Program-made: the position numbers and the translations under genes | DNA from: M55B129 sp964506505 | Lineage (GTDB): Bacteria; Bacillota; Dethiobacteria; DTU022 | Length of the DNA: 64,000 bases | Reading direction: 5' to 3' | Assembly (NCBI GenBank): GCA_964506505.1 | Contig: CAZDKY010000021.1 | Span: forward strand, 1-64,000 | Notes under the pieces: generated by a model | Told to the model about the DNA's origin: nothing | What the model saw: the letters and a program-made list of their open reading frames with translations, nothing else | The model's database searches: none | Part shown: one piece after another, positions 54,590 through 63,950 of the stretch | How the letters are laid out: every line of letters starts with the position of its first letter | Numbering within the stretch: position 1 is the first letter of the stretch

Positions 54590-55159
54590 ATGACCAGGTT
54601 TTATTACGATTTCTGTATCGGCACAGCCAATCAAAATCTAAAGAAGTCCCTCATTACCATACTGAATGAAGCGAACTTTTACTCTTCCGGTGAAGGGAAA
54701 AGTATTCCCCTCCTGTTGCGCTCTTTGCACACCGTTCAGCCCTGGCTTGTCGTTGTCGACACAGCTCTTCCTCCCGGCAATATTATCGAACTGGCCGACA
54801 TAATAGAACAGGATTGCCTTGCGGCAGCTCTCTATGTAAATACAACCGGTATATCGATGAACAATTATGTTGTCTTGGAATGGCCTGTGAAAAGTTCAGT
54901 CCTGTCGGAGGTTGCCAAAGCCCTGTGCAGTGAATTCACCCATAAAAAAAAGCTACGTCGTGAAATTATCGCCCTGCGTGAAAAACTAAGTGAACGGAAA
55001 ATTATTGACCGGGCCAAGGGTATTGTAGCCCGTGTCTTTTCTATCAACGAAGAAGAAGTTTACAATTACCTGCGTAAAAAAAGCATGGAACGCAGGATCA
55101 CCATGGCCGAAATGGCCGCGTTGATTATTGCAAATCCCGATTCTTTTTATAAGCAATAG
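54590..55159 (+). CDS. ANTAR-domain antitermination regulator with degenerate receiver (NitR-like)
   Basis: The 189-residue protein has a receiver-like domain (residues 1-115) lacking the usual N-terminal acidic pair and with WP in place of the KP switch, though an aspartate remains in VVVDTALPPG. A coiled-coil helix leads to an ANTAR RNA-binding domain (IIDRAKGIVARVFSINEEEVYNYLRKKSMERR, in pieces from about 135 to 170). Such proteins bind paired hexaloop hairpins and prevent termination. The glnA leader just upstream is the natural target. Its 3' end overlaps the convergent pyrG end by 35 bases. Confidence 0.88.
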   Translation: MTRFYYDFCIGTANQNLKKSLITILNEANFYSSGEGKSIPLLLRSLHTVQPWLVVVDTALPPGNIIELADIIEQDCLAAALYVNTTGISMNNYVVLEWPVKSSVLSEVAKALCSEFTHKKKLRREIIALREKLSERKIIDRAKGIVARVFSINEEEVYNYLRKKSMERRITMAEMAALIIANPDSFYKQ

Positions 55160-56741
55160 CCGCGCCGATAAAATCCTTGAACAGGGGATGAGAGCGGGTA
55201 GGCCGTGATTTGAACTCGGGATGGAACTGGACAGCAATAAACCAGGGATGATCTTTTAATTCGACCATCTCCACCAGGTTATCCTCTTCATTGATCCCGC
55301 TAAAAACCATGCCGGCTTTTTCAAGAAGGGGAATAAAATCATTGTTGAACTCGTAACGATGCCTGTGCCGTTCGCTGACAATCTTTTCCCCGTAAGCTTT
55401 TTCAGCCAGGGTGCCGCTTTTGATCGTACAGGGATGGGCTCCGAGGCGCAGAGTCCCGCCAACCCGGGTTATTTCTTTCTGACCGGGCAGGTAGTCAATA
55501 ACCGGGCCGGGAGTATCGGGATTAAATTCGGTGCTGTGAGCACCGGTTATCCCGGCCACATTGCGGGCGAATTCGATCACCGCACACTGCATCCCGAGAC
55601 ACAAGCCGAAAAATGGTATTTTGTTTTCCCTGGCCAGGCGAACAGCGTTGATTTTCCCTTCTATGCCCCGCTCTCCAAAACCACCCGGCACCAGGATGGC
55701 ATCCATATTTTTCAATTGATCGCCGCCCTGGCCTGATTCCAGGCTTTCAGCAGGAATGAGAACCGTTTTTACATTGACATTGTGGGCCAAACCGGCATGG
55801 GACATGGCTTCATTAATGCTAATGTAAGCATCACGCAGGGATACATATTTGCCAACAAGACCAACGTTTATTTCCTCTTCAAAATTATGGGCCTGATGGA
55901 CCAGGTCTTCCCACCGCTGCATATCTGAGCGTTGACTGGAGAGGTTCAGCTTCTCAAGAACCATCTGATCAAGATTTTGCTTTTGTAATAGCAAAGGCAC
56001 CTCGTAAATCACTTTGGTGCTGATGTTCTCCATTACTTCATGCGGCTGGATATTGCAAAAAAGGGCTATTTTCTTTTTCAGTTCGTCCGAAAGGGTATAT
56101 TCTGTCCGGCAAACGATAATATCGGGCTGAATACCGATACTGCGCAGTTCCTTAACACTGTGCTGCGTCGGCTTAGTTTTCAGTTCCCCTGACATGGGCA
56201 GGTATGGGACAAGGGTCACATGAATGAATATTACGTTTTCCCAGCCCAGGTCATATCGAAGCTGGCGAATAGCTTCCAGGAAGGGAAGGCTTTCGATGTC
56301 GCCGACTGTTCCTCCGATTTCTGTTATAACCACCTCGAGGTCGCGATGGCGATCCAGCTTGGTAATACAGTTTTTTATTTCATCAGTGATATGGGGAATA
56401 ACCTGAACGGTGTTTCCATCGTAGAGACCATCCCTTTCACCCTGGATCACCGACCAGTAAATGCGACCCGCTGTAACATTGTTGTCACGGGTCAGGTGTT
56501 CATCGATAAAACGTTCGTAGTGACCAAGGTCAAGGTCTGTTTCCGCTCCGTCTTCGGTAACGAATACTTCCCCGTGCTGATAAGGGCTCATGGTCCCCGG
56601 GTCGTAGTTGATGTAGGGATCAAACTTCTGAATGGTCAGTTTTAATCCCCTGCTCTTCAACAGACATCCCAGGGAAGCTGCAGTGATCCCTTTGCCCAGT
56701 GATGAAACAACGCCGCCGGTAACAAAAATATACTTAGTCAT
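55125..56741 (-). CDS. pyrG: CTP synthase
   Basis: The 538-residue enzyme has the synthetase domain (GGVVSSLGKGITAASLG at the start, FDPYINYDPGTMSPYQHGEVFVT) and the glutaminase domain (nucleophile in FGLCLGMQCAVIE near 385, VQFHPEFKSRP near 510). It aminates UTP to CTP. Monocistronic or first gene after the fmdB-like gene. Confidence 0.97.
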   Translation of the reverse strand: MTKYIFVTGGVVSSLGKGITAASLGCLLKSRGLKLTIQKFDPYINYDPGTMSPYQHGEVFVTEDGAETDLDLGHYERFIDEHLTRDNNVTAGRIYWSVIQGERDGLYDGNTVQVIPHITDEIKNCITKLDRHRDLEVVITEIGGTVGDIESLPFLEAIRQLRYDLGWENVIFIHVTLVPYLPMSGELKTKPTQHSVKELRSIGIQPDIIVCRTEYTLSDELKKKIALFCNIQPHEVMENISTKVIYEVPLLLQKQNLDQMVLEKLNLSSQRSDMQRWEDLVHQAHNFEEEINVGLVGKYVSLRDAYISINEAMSHAGLAHNVNVKTVLIPAESLESGQGGDQLKNMDAILVPGGFGERGIEGKINAVRLARENKIPFFGLCLGMQCAVIEFARNVAGITGAHSTEFNPDTPGPVIDYLPGQKEITRVGGTLRLGAHPCTIKSGTLAEKAYGEKIVSERHRHRYEFNNDFIPLLEKAGMVFSGINEEDNLVEMVELKDHPWFIAVQFHPEFKSRPTRSHPLFKDFIGAAIAYKKNRDLQ

Positions 56742-56814
56742 AAGCGCCCCCTTGCCTTAAGGATCCCTTTCAAACATTATGGTCTGCTCAGCAACTGCTG
56801 GAGCTGCTTAACGA

Positions 56815-56997
56815 TCACCCACCGCTGCTAACCGGGGAAGAAAAACTTCCACCGGAAGCTCCGCTGGTTCTGAAAGTGGAAAACACTCTTGCCGATTCTT
56901 TCCCACAGTCAGGGCAACATACCTTTTTAACAGAGCTGCTACACAGCTCTTCAAACTTTTTATCGCACCTTGAACAATAAAATTCATATAGAGGCAT
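56815..56997 (-). CDS. FmdB-type zinc-ribbon protein
   Basis: The 60-residue protein starts MPLYEFYCSRCDKKFEEL and has CPDCG after about residue 32, the single zinc ribbon of the FmdB/CxxC_CxxC_SSSS family, ending in a Ser/Gly-rich tail. Function is unknown. GAAGGAGGTG precedes ATG at good distance. Confidence 0.88.
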   Translation of the reverse strand: MPLYEFYCSRCDKKFEELCSSSVKKVCCPDCGKESARVFSTFRTSGASGGSFSSPVSSGG

Positions 56998-57120
56998 GAC
57001 TGCACCTCCTTCACTTATTTGTCATTGATTTATCCAGGGATGCCTGATATGCAATCCGGTGGAAAAGTTTCTGTAAGCTGAATGAGAAACAACTAGTCAG
57101 CTTCCACCGTTTTTATTTAC

Positions 57121-57213
57121 TTAAGTCCGGCCTTTCAATCTCTTTCTTTTTTTAGCCCGTCTTCTTTTTTTCCGCTGTCTTTTAAGTTGTTTTCTCGTTT
57201 TTTCATGTGCCAT
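57121..57213 (-). CDS. Thirty-residue highly basic peptide
   Basis: The frame from ATG 57213 encodes MAHEKTRKQLKRQRKKRRR and a further Lys/Arg-rich stretch, about 18 basic residues of 30. AAAGGAGGGG lies 13 bases upstream; an in-frame ATG four codons earlier is too close to that site. It looks like a ribosome-associated or RNA-binding micro-protein in composition, but I recognise no family. It lies between fmdB-like and nrdJ genes. Confidence 0.55.
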   Translation of the reverse strand: MAHEKTRKQLKRQRKKRRRAKKRKRLKGRT

Positions 57214-57430
57214 AGTATGTAGCATTCCCCTCCTTTGCTTTGATTTCAGGTATTATAATGGCTGTAAAGCCTTAAAACCCATGTGTAATTATAACACTGC
57301 TTAGCCGGTGAAAAAAGAGTTATTTTTTTTAACTCGAAATACCATGTTATTTAGAAAGGAAAAAAAAGGCCAACAGAGAAAGATTAATAATATAATAAAT
57401 TATAACAGTTAAGTGGGGAGGAACAAGTTG

Positions 57431-59650
57431 ATGGAAATAAGCCAGAATGCCCGGATTACTTATGAAAAGCGTTATTTAATCAAAGATGAAAAGGGCAACC
57501 CGGTTGAAACTCCGGAAGATTTGCTACGCAGGGTAGCGTCCAATATTGCCCTGGTGGAAAAAGAATACGGGAAAAACGAAGATGAAATCAAGGCGATAGA
57601 AGAGAAATTTTTCACCATTATGTCCGAGGCTCTTTTTATGCCCAATTCTCCCACGCTGATGAATGCAGGCCGAGAGCTACAGCAACTGAGTGCCTGCTTT
57701 GTCCTCCCACTTGAAGATAGTATGGAAGGCATCTTTACCGCACTGAAAAATATGGCCCTGGTCCAGAAAACCGGCGGAGGGACAGGATTCTCCTTCGATC
57801 GCCTGAGGCCCAGTAATGATATTGTCAAGTCAACCAACGGTGTGGCCAGTGGTCCCATATCCTTTCTAAAAATATTTGACGCCGCTACTGAAGCAGTTAA
57901 ACAGGGCGGAACTAGACGCGGAGCTAACATGGGATCTCTTATCTATAATCACCCAAACATAATTGAATTCATTTGCTGCAAGGAAAAAGAAGACGAAGTC
58001 AACAACTTCAATTTATCAGTCACTGTATCCGACGAATTCATGCGCAAAGCAACCGGTGAAGATCCAGACCCTCTCTATACCCTGATCAACCCCCGTACCA
58101 GGCAGCCCTATCTCGATCCTGAGAGTGACAATGAGGTCCAGCTCGATGCCCGTGAAATCTTTGATCTGATTGTCCAGAAGGCCTGGGGAAAGGGCGATCC
58201 AGGAATTATTTTTATTGAACAGATGAACCGCTTCAACCCCACCCCACAAATTGGCCTTTATGAAACAACCAACCCCTGCGGCGAACAACCGCTGCTTCCT
58301 TACGAAGCCTGCTGTCTTGGTTCCCTGAACCTGGGCAAATTTGTTAAACAGGATCAACGGATTGATTTTGAACACCTGGCAGAAATAGTTCAAATTGCCG
58401 TCCGATTTCTGGATAATGTAATTGATGCCAGCAATTATGTAATTCCAGAAATCGCTAAAATGCACAAGGAGGGCAACCGCAAGATCGGCCTGGGGATCAT
58501 GGGCTGGCATGATATGCTGGTCCGCCTGGGCCTTAATTACGATAGTGAAGAAGCACTTGAAACAGCTGAAAAAGTCGTATCTTTCATCAACAGCGAGGCC
58601 AAGAAGGAATCGGTTAAACTTGCTGCAGAAAGAGGCACATTCCCCAATTTCAAGAACAGCGTATACGACACCGGCAGGGAAGAAGATCACGTTCGCAATG
58701 CGACCAGGACTACCATTGCTCCTACCGGGACCATTTCCATCCTGGCCGGAGCCAGCAGTGGTATTGAACCTTATTTCAGCATTGCTTTCATTCGTAAAAA
58801 TATCCTTGGCGGAGTTGATTTACCCGAAGTCAATCCGCTATTCCTTGAAATAGCAGAAAAAGAAAGTTTCTACAGTGATGAACTGATCCGTGAGATCGCC
58901 GTCAGCGGGAAAATACCCGCCGATGCCAGTGTTCCCGAAAAATACAAGGACCTTTTCAAAACAGCCATGGATATCGATTACAGTTGGCATGTCAGACATC
59001 AGGCTATATTCCAAAAATATACAGACAATGCCGTCAGTAAAACAATCAACCTGAGCAAAGATGCTACGGTAGATGATGTAAAAAATGCATACATAACAGC
59101 CTGGGAAGCCGGTTGTAAAGGCATAACTATCTATCGAGACACTTCGCGGACCAAGCAGGTGCTAAATGTCGGAGACGGCAACCCTGAAGAAAACCTCAAA
59201 CCGATCGAGCGGCCAAAAACCCTGAGCGGACGCACCACAAGCATTCGGACAGCCCTGGGCAATCTCTTTGTCACCGTCAATACCGCCGATGGCAAACCTT
59301 TTGAACTCTTCGCCCAGATCGGCAAGGCAGGAAGTGATGTCATTGCTTTTACCGAAGCGATCGCCCGCCTCATTTCGCTGGCCCTGCGTTGCGGTGTAAG
59401 CGTCGACGAAATTGTTACCCAGCTTGAAGGAATCGGCGGTGCCCGTTCAGTTGGATTCGGTCCGAACCGGATCATGAGTGTACCAGATGCTGTTGGCCAG
59501 GCTCTCCACAAACTGGCCAGCGCTGAAAGCAACAATGTTATTCAGGGTCACAGCGAAAATCGTGAAATCTGTCCTGAATGCGGCACATGCGCCCTCGTCA
59601 GAGTTGAAGGCTGCCTGAAATGTGAAGCATGTGGTTATAGCGAATGTTGA
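57431..59650 (+). CDS. nrdJ: B12-dependent ribonucleotide reductase, class II
   Basis: The 739-residue enzyme has SPTLMNAGRELQQLSACFVLP (first redox cysteine) near 70, the radical/redox loop NPCGEQPLLPYEACCLGSLNLG near 280, APTGTISILAG near 430, and a C-terminal zinc-ribbon tail CPECGTC...CLKCEACGYSEC that recycles the active-site disulfide. It makes deoxyribonucleotides with adenosylcobalamin and needs no oxygen. ATG at 57431 is supported by GGGGAGG nine bases upstream. No B12 riboswitch is seen in its leader. Confidence 0.95.
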   Translation: MEISQNARITYEKRYLIKDEKGNPVETPEDLLRRVASNIALVEKEYGKNEDEIKAIEEKFFTIMSEALFMPNSPTLMNAGRELQQLSACFVLPLEDSMEGIFTALKNMALVQKTGGGTGFSFDRLRPSNDIVKSTNGVASGPISFLKIFDAATEAVKQGGTRRGANMGSLIYNHPNIIEFICCKEKEDEVNNFNLSVTVSDEFMRKATGEDPDPLYTLINPRTRQPYLDPESDNEVQLDAREIFDLIVQKAWGKGDPGIIFIEQMNRFNPTPQIGLYETTNPCGEQPLLPYEACCLGSLNLGKFVKQDQRIDFEHLAEIVQIAVRFLDNVIDASNYVIPEIAKMHKEGNRKIGLGIMGWHDMLVRLGLNYDSEEALETAEKVVSFINSEAKKESVKLAAERGTFPNFKNSVYDTGREEDHVRNATRTTIAPTGTISILAGASSGIEPYFSIAFIRKNILGGVDLPEVNPLFLEIAEKESFYSDELIREIAVSGKIPADASVPEKYKDLFKTAMDIDYSWHVRHQAIFQKYTDNAVSKTINLSKDATVDDVKNAYITAWEAGCKGITIYRDTSRTKQVLNVGDGNPEENLKPIERPKTLSGRTTSIRTALGNLFVTVNTADGKPFELFAQIGKAGSDVIAFTEAIARLISLALRCGVSVDEIVTQLEGIGGARSVGFGPNRIMSVPDAVGQALHKLASAESNNVIQGHSENREICPECGTCALVRVEGCLKCEACGYSEC

Positions 59651-59821
59651 GAATGTGCAAATATTTAATAATTATTTACGTATAAAAAAAGGAAATTTGA
59701 CCTATATGTAGAATTACTGGTAATTGACAATTGAGATACTGCTTTTCAGTAATCAGACCGATGATCGATTTGCAGCAACAAGCCGGATCTACCGGCTGAA
59801 GTTTACTGCGGGAGAACTGCC

Positions 59822-60469
59822 ATGGCCAGTGAAAACGAGGATAAAGTCAGGAAAATTGAAGGGATTATTTCACAAATCCAGGGAGTTGTGTCCGGACGTC
59901 TGGTTTGTGAAGATGACAAGATTATAGAGATTCACGTTCTTGCCGATTCGACCAGGTCCCCAAAACAGGTTGTCCGGGATATTGAATCGGCCGTTCTGAT
60001 AAAACTGGGTATTGAGCTCGATCGTAAACAGATCAGCGTAGCCCAATTGGAACCGGGAGTGGCTCCTCCTCCTTCCAGCGGGATCAGACTTCTGCTGAAA
60101 AGTATTAATTACAAGACTGAAAACGGCCAGGCCACGGTGAATGTAGTAATAAGCAGCGAGGATGCCCAGTTTTCTGCAACGGCTGCCGGTCAAAACAACC
60201 GGCAGAATCGTCTGCGTCTGACAGCATCAGCGACACTTTCAGCAATTGAACAATATCTCAAAGTGGACAACATTTTGTTTGTCGGCGACATTCAGGGGAC
60301 TGCCCTGTACGGTTGTGAACTGGTTATTGTCGCCGTGTGCCTGCATCTGGATAACCGTGAGGAAATTCTGCTGGGTACAGCTCTGAACAGAGGTGACGAT
60401 CTCGAATCGGCTGTCCGGGCCTCCCTGGATGCTATAAACAGAAGGCTCTCAGTATTTACCCATAGTTAA
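59822..60469 (+). CDS. Conserved protein of unknown function
   Basis: The 215-residue soluble protein has two alpha/beta halves. The first (residues 8-75) resembles an Asp23/CBS-like beta-alpha-beta unit with HVLADSTRSPKQVVRDIESAV; the second (90-210) has repeated strand patterns ATVNVVISSEDAQF and ALYGCELVIVAVCL. GGGAGAA precedes ATG. I do not recognise the family with certainty and propose no function. It lies before a membrane peptide and HD-GYP gene. Confidence 0.7.
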   Translation: MASENEDKVRKIEGIISQIQGVVSGRLVCEDDKIIEIHVLADSTRSPKQVVRDIESAVLIKLGIELDRKQISVAQLEPGVAPPPSSGIRLLLKSINYKTENGQATVNVVISSEDAQFSATAAGQNNRQNRLRLTASATLSAIEQYLKVDNILFVGDIQGTALYGCELVIVAVCLHLDNREEILLGTALNRGDDLESAVRASLDAINRRLSVFTHS

Positions 60470-60591
60470 AAATTTGAAGCCGGCGGCGGTTATAACACAG
60501 GGATTATTTTTTATACGAACGGAATCATAGCGGAGCGTTGCCAGCGGCTATAGCGGAAAACCGCTGAGCACCTGGAAAAGGGGGCTATCCC

Positions 60592-60669
60592 ATGAAGCTC
60601 ACCCTGATAAAGGCGCTCATCGCACTGTCCGGCCTGATTCTCGCCGGTGCTGCGGTTTATAAGTGGTAA
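60592..60669 (+). CDS. Twenty-five-residue membrane peptide
   Basis: ATG 60592 opens a frame encoding one hydrophobic helix (LIKALIALSGLILAGAAVY) with a lysine at each end. AAAGGGGGC lies about eight bases before it. Hairpin GCGGAAAACCGC (60552-60563) lies upstream. It may be a leader peptide or a small membrane protein of the HD-GYP operon; coding status is inferred only from the site and composition. Confidence 0.4.
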   Translation: MKLTLIKALIALSGLILAGAAVYKW

Positions 60670-60730
60670 TAAGAGAAAATTAACTGCCGGCCGGTTTCAA
60701 ATATATCATCAGCAGGAGAGCCTTATAACA

Positions 60731-62050
60731 ATGGATAATCATATTCCCGTAAAAGCTCAGATTTTCATCACTTTACTTGCAGGAAGTACCGCTGCCATAA
60801 TCGCATACGCGGCATCGGTAATGGACTGGAGCAAAGTAGAGTGGTTCCCGATTTTGGTTTTCCTGCTGTTACTTATCTTTTCTGATGTTTTTCCCGTTAC
60901 CCTTCCCCGCGGTGGAAGTGTAACGGTAAGTTTTGCCACAATTGCTGCTTCTGTTCTTCTTTTTCAACCCTTGATAGTAATTGGAATTGCTGTTTCCTAT
61001 GAATTATATTTATTAATAAAAGATCAACCCCGTATAAAACATATCTTTAATATTTCTCAACTGGCAACCTCTACAGGGATCGCAGCGTTGCTTTATCAAC
61101 AGTTATCACCGACAACTTCCAATCTCTCTTTAAATCATTTCACCGCTTATATTGCTTCAGTGATCGTTTTTTTTATCTTAAACAGTGCTTTCGTTACCCT
61201 GATTTTAGCACTTGTTCAGGAAGAAAAACCTCTTAATGTCTGGAGATTAAACCTTAAATGGAGTGCACTAACATTCCTGAGCATGGCTCCCCTGGGAGGG
61301 TTGATTGCTGTAATTTATATTAATATTGGTTTCTGGGGCCTGGTTCTTTTCCTGCTGCCGTTAATCCTGGCCCGCCATTCTTTCCAAACATACATGAATA
61401 TGAGGCAGACCTTCCTTGACACCATTAAAAGTCTTTCTGTAGCCATTGATGCCAAAGATCCTTACACTAAAGGCCATTCCTCACGGGTAGCAGATTATGT
61501 TGTCTCCCTGGCCCGCGAACTGAAATGGCCGGAAGATCGGGTTGAATTCATACAATATATATCCCTCATTCATGATGTGGGCAAGGTGGCCGTTCCTGAA
61601 GATATCCTAAAAAAATCCAGCCTGTTGTCCAAGGAAGAATTTGCCGTGATGAAAACCCACAGTGAAGCAGGAGCCAATATTTTGAAAGGGATTAAATATT
61701 TTTCCACAGGTGTCGATATCATCAGGCATCATCATGAACGCTGGGATGGAAATGGCTACCCCGATAAAATCGCCGGAGAAGAGATTCCCGAAGGAGCTCG
61801 AATCCTGGCCGTGGCTGATGCTTTCGATGCCATGACCAGCGATCGACCCTATCGTAAATCGCTTAGCTACGAGGTGGCTCTGCGGGAACTGCAGGACTGT
61901 GCTGGGACCCAATTTGATCCTAAAATTGTCAATGCTTTTATTAAGATATATCCACAAATCAAGGACAACTTGTCTGAAGAACCCGACGAAGAAAAATATG
62001 AAGAGTACCTGACAGAGAAAAATATCTGTGCCAAAACCACCTATCACTAA
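60731..62050 (+). CDS. Membrane-bound HD-GYP domain phosphodiesterase
   Basis: The 439-residue protein has six or so N-terminal membrane helices (residues 8-215, MASE-like sensor) and a full HD-GYP domain: GHSSRVADYV, HDVGK, RHHHERWDGNGYP and DAFDAMTSDRPYR. Such proteins hydrolyse cyclic di-GMP or related dinucleotides. ATG at 60731 is supported by AGGAGAG ten bases upstream; a longer frame from 60647 overlaps the small peptide and lacks a site. Confidence 0.9.
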   Translation: MDNHIPVKAQIFITLLAGSTAAIIAYAASVMDWSKVEWFPILVFLLLLIFSDVFPVTLPRGGSVTVSFATIAASVLLFQPLIVIGIAVSYELYLLIKDQPRIKHIFNISQLATSTGIAALLYQQLSPTTSNLSLNHFTAYIASVIVFFILNSAFVTLILALVQEEKPLNVWRLNLKWSALTFLSMAPLGGLIAVIYINIGFWGLVLFLLPLILARHSFQTYMNMRQTFLDTIKSLSVAIDAKDPYTKGHSSRVADYVVSLARELKWPEDRVEFIQYISLIHDVGKVAVPEDILKKSSLLSKEEFAVMKTHSEAGANILKGIKYFSTGVDIIRHHHERWDGNGYPDKIAGEEIPEGARILAVADAFDAMTSDRPYRKSLSYEVALRELQDCAGTQFDPKIVNAFIKIYPQIKDNLSEEPDEEKYEEYLTEKNICAKTTYH

Positions 62051-62083
62051 GACTTACCTTAAATATTCAGGGGAGGCTGATTA

Positions 62084-62635
62084 TTGCTCTGGGAAGCAGT
62101 TTTACTGGGGTTGGCTATTGGCTGGTTCCGGAAAGGTTCATCCAAAAATTTAAACCATGTGAATCTAATAGGATGGCCAATAATAATTTTAGCTCTTTTG
62201 ATTCAGGCAATCATTCGCCTTGACTTCGCTTATTTTGATGGTACTTTCGAATTACTCTATTCATACTTCTATGTTTTTTCTTTTGTTTTTCTTCTTGTTG
62301 TTGTATTTTTGCAAGAAAAGCAGACTGGAATCATTATTTTTGGGCTTGGCATTCTTCTTAACCTGCTGGTGATAACTGCCAATGAGGGCAGAATGCCCGT
62401 AAATCCTTCTGAAATGCCACTCCAAAAAGCTAATGAATTAAGTTCGGGAACAGCAAGTCCCTTCCATACAGTCATGGATGAGGATTCGTGGCTGGCATTC
62501 CTCGGTGATCACATTTCTTTGCCTTACAGTAAAAACAGATTAATCAGCATCGGTGACATTATTCTCGGGGCCGGCATTGCAATTTACATTCAGCATAACA
62601 TGCTGAAAAAAAATAAATTAAGAAAATGGCGTTAA
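62084..62635 (+). CDS. DUF5317 membrane protein
   Basis: The 183-residue protein has about five membrane helices. The DUF5317 signature NEGRMPVNPSEM is near 105 and SKNRLISIGDIILGAGIA is near the end. Translation starts at TTG behind GGGGAGG. The role is unknown. It follows the HD-GYP gene by 33 bases and is likely co-transcribed. Confidence 0.82.
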   Translation: MLWEAVLLGLAIGWFRKGSSKNLNHVNLIGWPIIILALLIQAIIRLDFAYFDGTFELLYSYFYVFSFVFLLVVVFLQEKQTGIIIFGLGILLNLLVITANEGRMPVNPSEMPLQKANELSSGTASPFHTVMDEDSWLAFLGDHISLPYSKNRLISIGDIILGAGIAIYIQHNMLKKNKLRKWR

Positions 62636-63136
62636 AATTGCTCCCCAGTTGCCGTTATTTTTGCCTTATTCAAATCGTACATTATTCTCAATTGGCAAAA
62701 AGTTTAACTAAAATAGATCATAAAATTATGTATGTTGGTAAAAATTGCATACAAAAAATGGCAGGGAACGCTCAATTAGGACAAAAAATGACCACCCGAA
62801 GGGGTGGTCGTTATCTTAAAAAGCCTTATTTCATGGTGCCGGAGACCCGTCCCCTATAGTTTGCACTGAACATGGACCTAAAATATTACTACAAGTTTAA
62901 ACAAGTCAGGAGGGAGACTTGGTTTGAAATGTATAGTTTTAATTAAATTTTGATTCTGTTTGTTTCCAAGAACTAACCATATCGCTTGCAATGATTATTG
63001 AGCAAATCATACTTATTAACTTAATTTATATATTATTAGACTTCATGAAGCCAGCTTCACCATCCGATGGATGTAAATGGTAATTTGCATTTTCAGGATA
63101 GTTTCTAAGTTTATACTTAAATTCATTATCAATAGG
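62636..63136. other. Intergenic region at the border of an AT-rich segment
   Basis: No gene is supported. A hairpin GACCACC/GGTGGTC (62790-62809) may mark the end of the DUF5317 transcript, though no T-run follows. From about 62,880 the base composition turns clearly AT-rich, suggesting an acquisition border. GACCCGTCCCC near 62847 recalls the repeats at 14029 and 29422. Confidence 0.45.
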
Positions 63137-63562
63137 TCAATCTATATTTTTATTTTCTCTTTTAATTTTTTTTACTAATATAGGCATATACTCTTCTTTA
63201 TTTTGATATTTAATACGTATTGAATATCTTCCTAATTCTTTTATGCCAAAATTCGTTAGACAAACTATCAGATTAGCTTCTGAATCTATATCACTATTTA
63301 TCATTTGCTTTATATCTATTTTTGCTTTTGCAATCTCATTTATTACTTCATTATCTTCTCCCATTAAATCAATTATAACATCATTCTTCCCTCTATCTGA
63401 CTCTTCAAGCTTAAACTTGAGAACAATATACATCTTAGCATGTTTTGCTGGCAAATTACTCACATGTATAGTATCAAATATTCCTATTATACTTATTTTC
63501 CCACTATTATCCGTTAAAGCATAATCACAAGTTAATGCTATTCTAAGCTTCACAGTTTTCAT
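63137..63562 (-). CDS. DUF6941-like protein
   Basis: The 141-residue soluble beta-rich protein has the pattern ALTCDYALTDNSGKISIIGIFDTI at the start (in order: strand, D, loop, GK, strand, GIFD), matching DUF6941 proteins, which often stand in defence or mobile regions. Very AT-rich codon use sets it apart from the rest of the window. It overlaps the upstream membrane gene by 20 bases, showing a two-gene unit. Function unknown. Confidence 0.65.
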   Translation of the reverse strand: MKTVKLRIALTCDYALTDNSGKISIIGIFDTIHVSNLPAKHAKMYIVLKFKLEESDRGKNDVIIDLMGEDNEVINEIAKAKIDIKQMINSDIDSEANLIVCLTNFGIKELGRYSIRIKYQNKEEYMPILVKKIKRENKNID

Positions 63563-63950
63563 CCCCTTCGTAGTTTACTTCTATTATTTCTTTTTTAAAA
63601 TCTTTATCTTTTAAAGCTGTATCTACCGTATCTATTGAATCAGAATAACTTTCAGCTTTTATATTCTTTATTTCTGATCCTAAAACATACCTAAATATAC
63701 AAAATAACAAAAGAAACAGTATTGTAAAGACTAAAACAATGTCATGCATGAAATTGTAATACTTAACATTTTCTATTTCTGCTAACAAATATTTTGCCGG
63801 TAAAAAATATGACAGGTAAACTCCTAAAAGAATCATAAATATTGATAGAAATATTTCACACCAAATGTTCTTTTGACTTATACTATTTATTTCTGTCTCT
63901 AATATTTCATATTGCTTAATGTTTCTAGTTAATTTTTTTAAATAAGCCAT
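63543..63950 (-). CDS. Two-helix membrane protein of unknown function
   Basis: The 135-residue protein has an N-terminal amphipathic region, two membrane helices (about 32-52 and 70-92) and a charged cytoplasmic tail rich in Asp/Glu/Lys. AT-rich codon use as in its partner. CAGGA lies before ATG. It is first in a two-gene unit with the DUF6941-like gene; the overlap implies linked function, for example a sensor or effector pair, which is only a guess. Confidence 0.55.
   Translation of the reverse strand: MAYLKKLTRNIKQYEILETEINSISQKNIWCEIFLSIFMILLGVYLSYFLPAKYLLAEIENVKYYNFMHDIVLVFTILFLLLFCIFRYVLGSEIKNIKAESYSDSIDTVDTALKDKDFKKEIIEVNYEGDENCEA

Noticed and set aside
57214..57430. Cobalamin riboswitch before the B12-dependent reductase
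   Set aside because: No B12-box-like sequence; the leader is short and AT-rich.
60480..60591. Cyclic di-GMP riboswitch before the HD-GYP gene
   Set aside because: The conserved GEMM core and tetraloop-receptor sequences are not visible.
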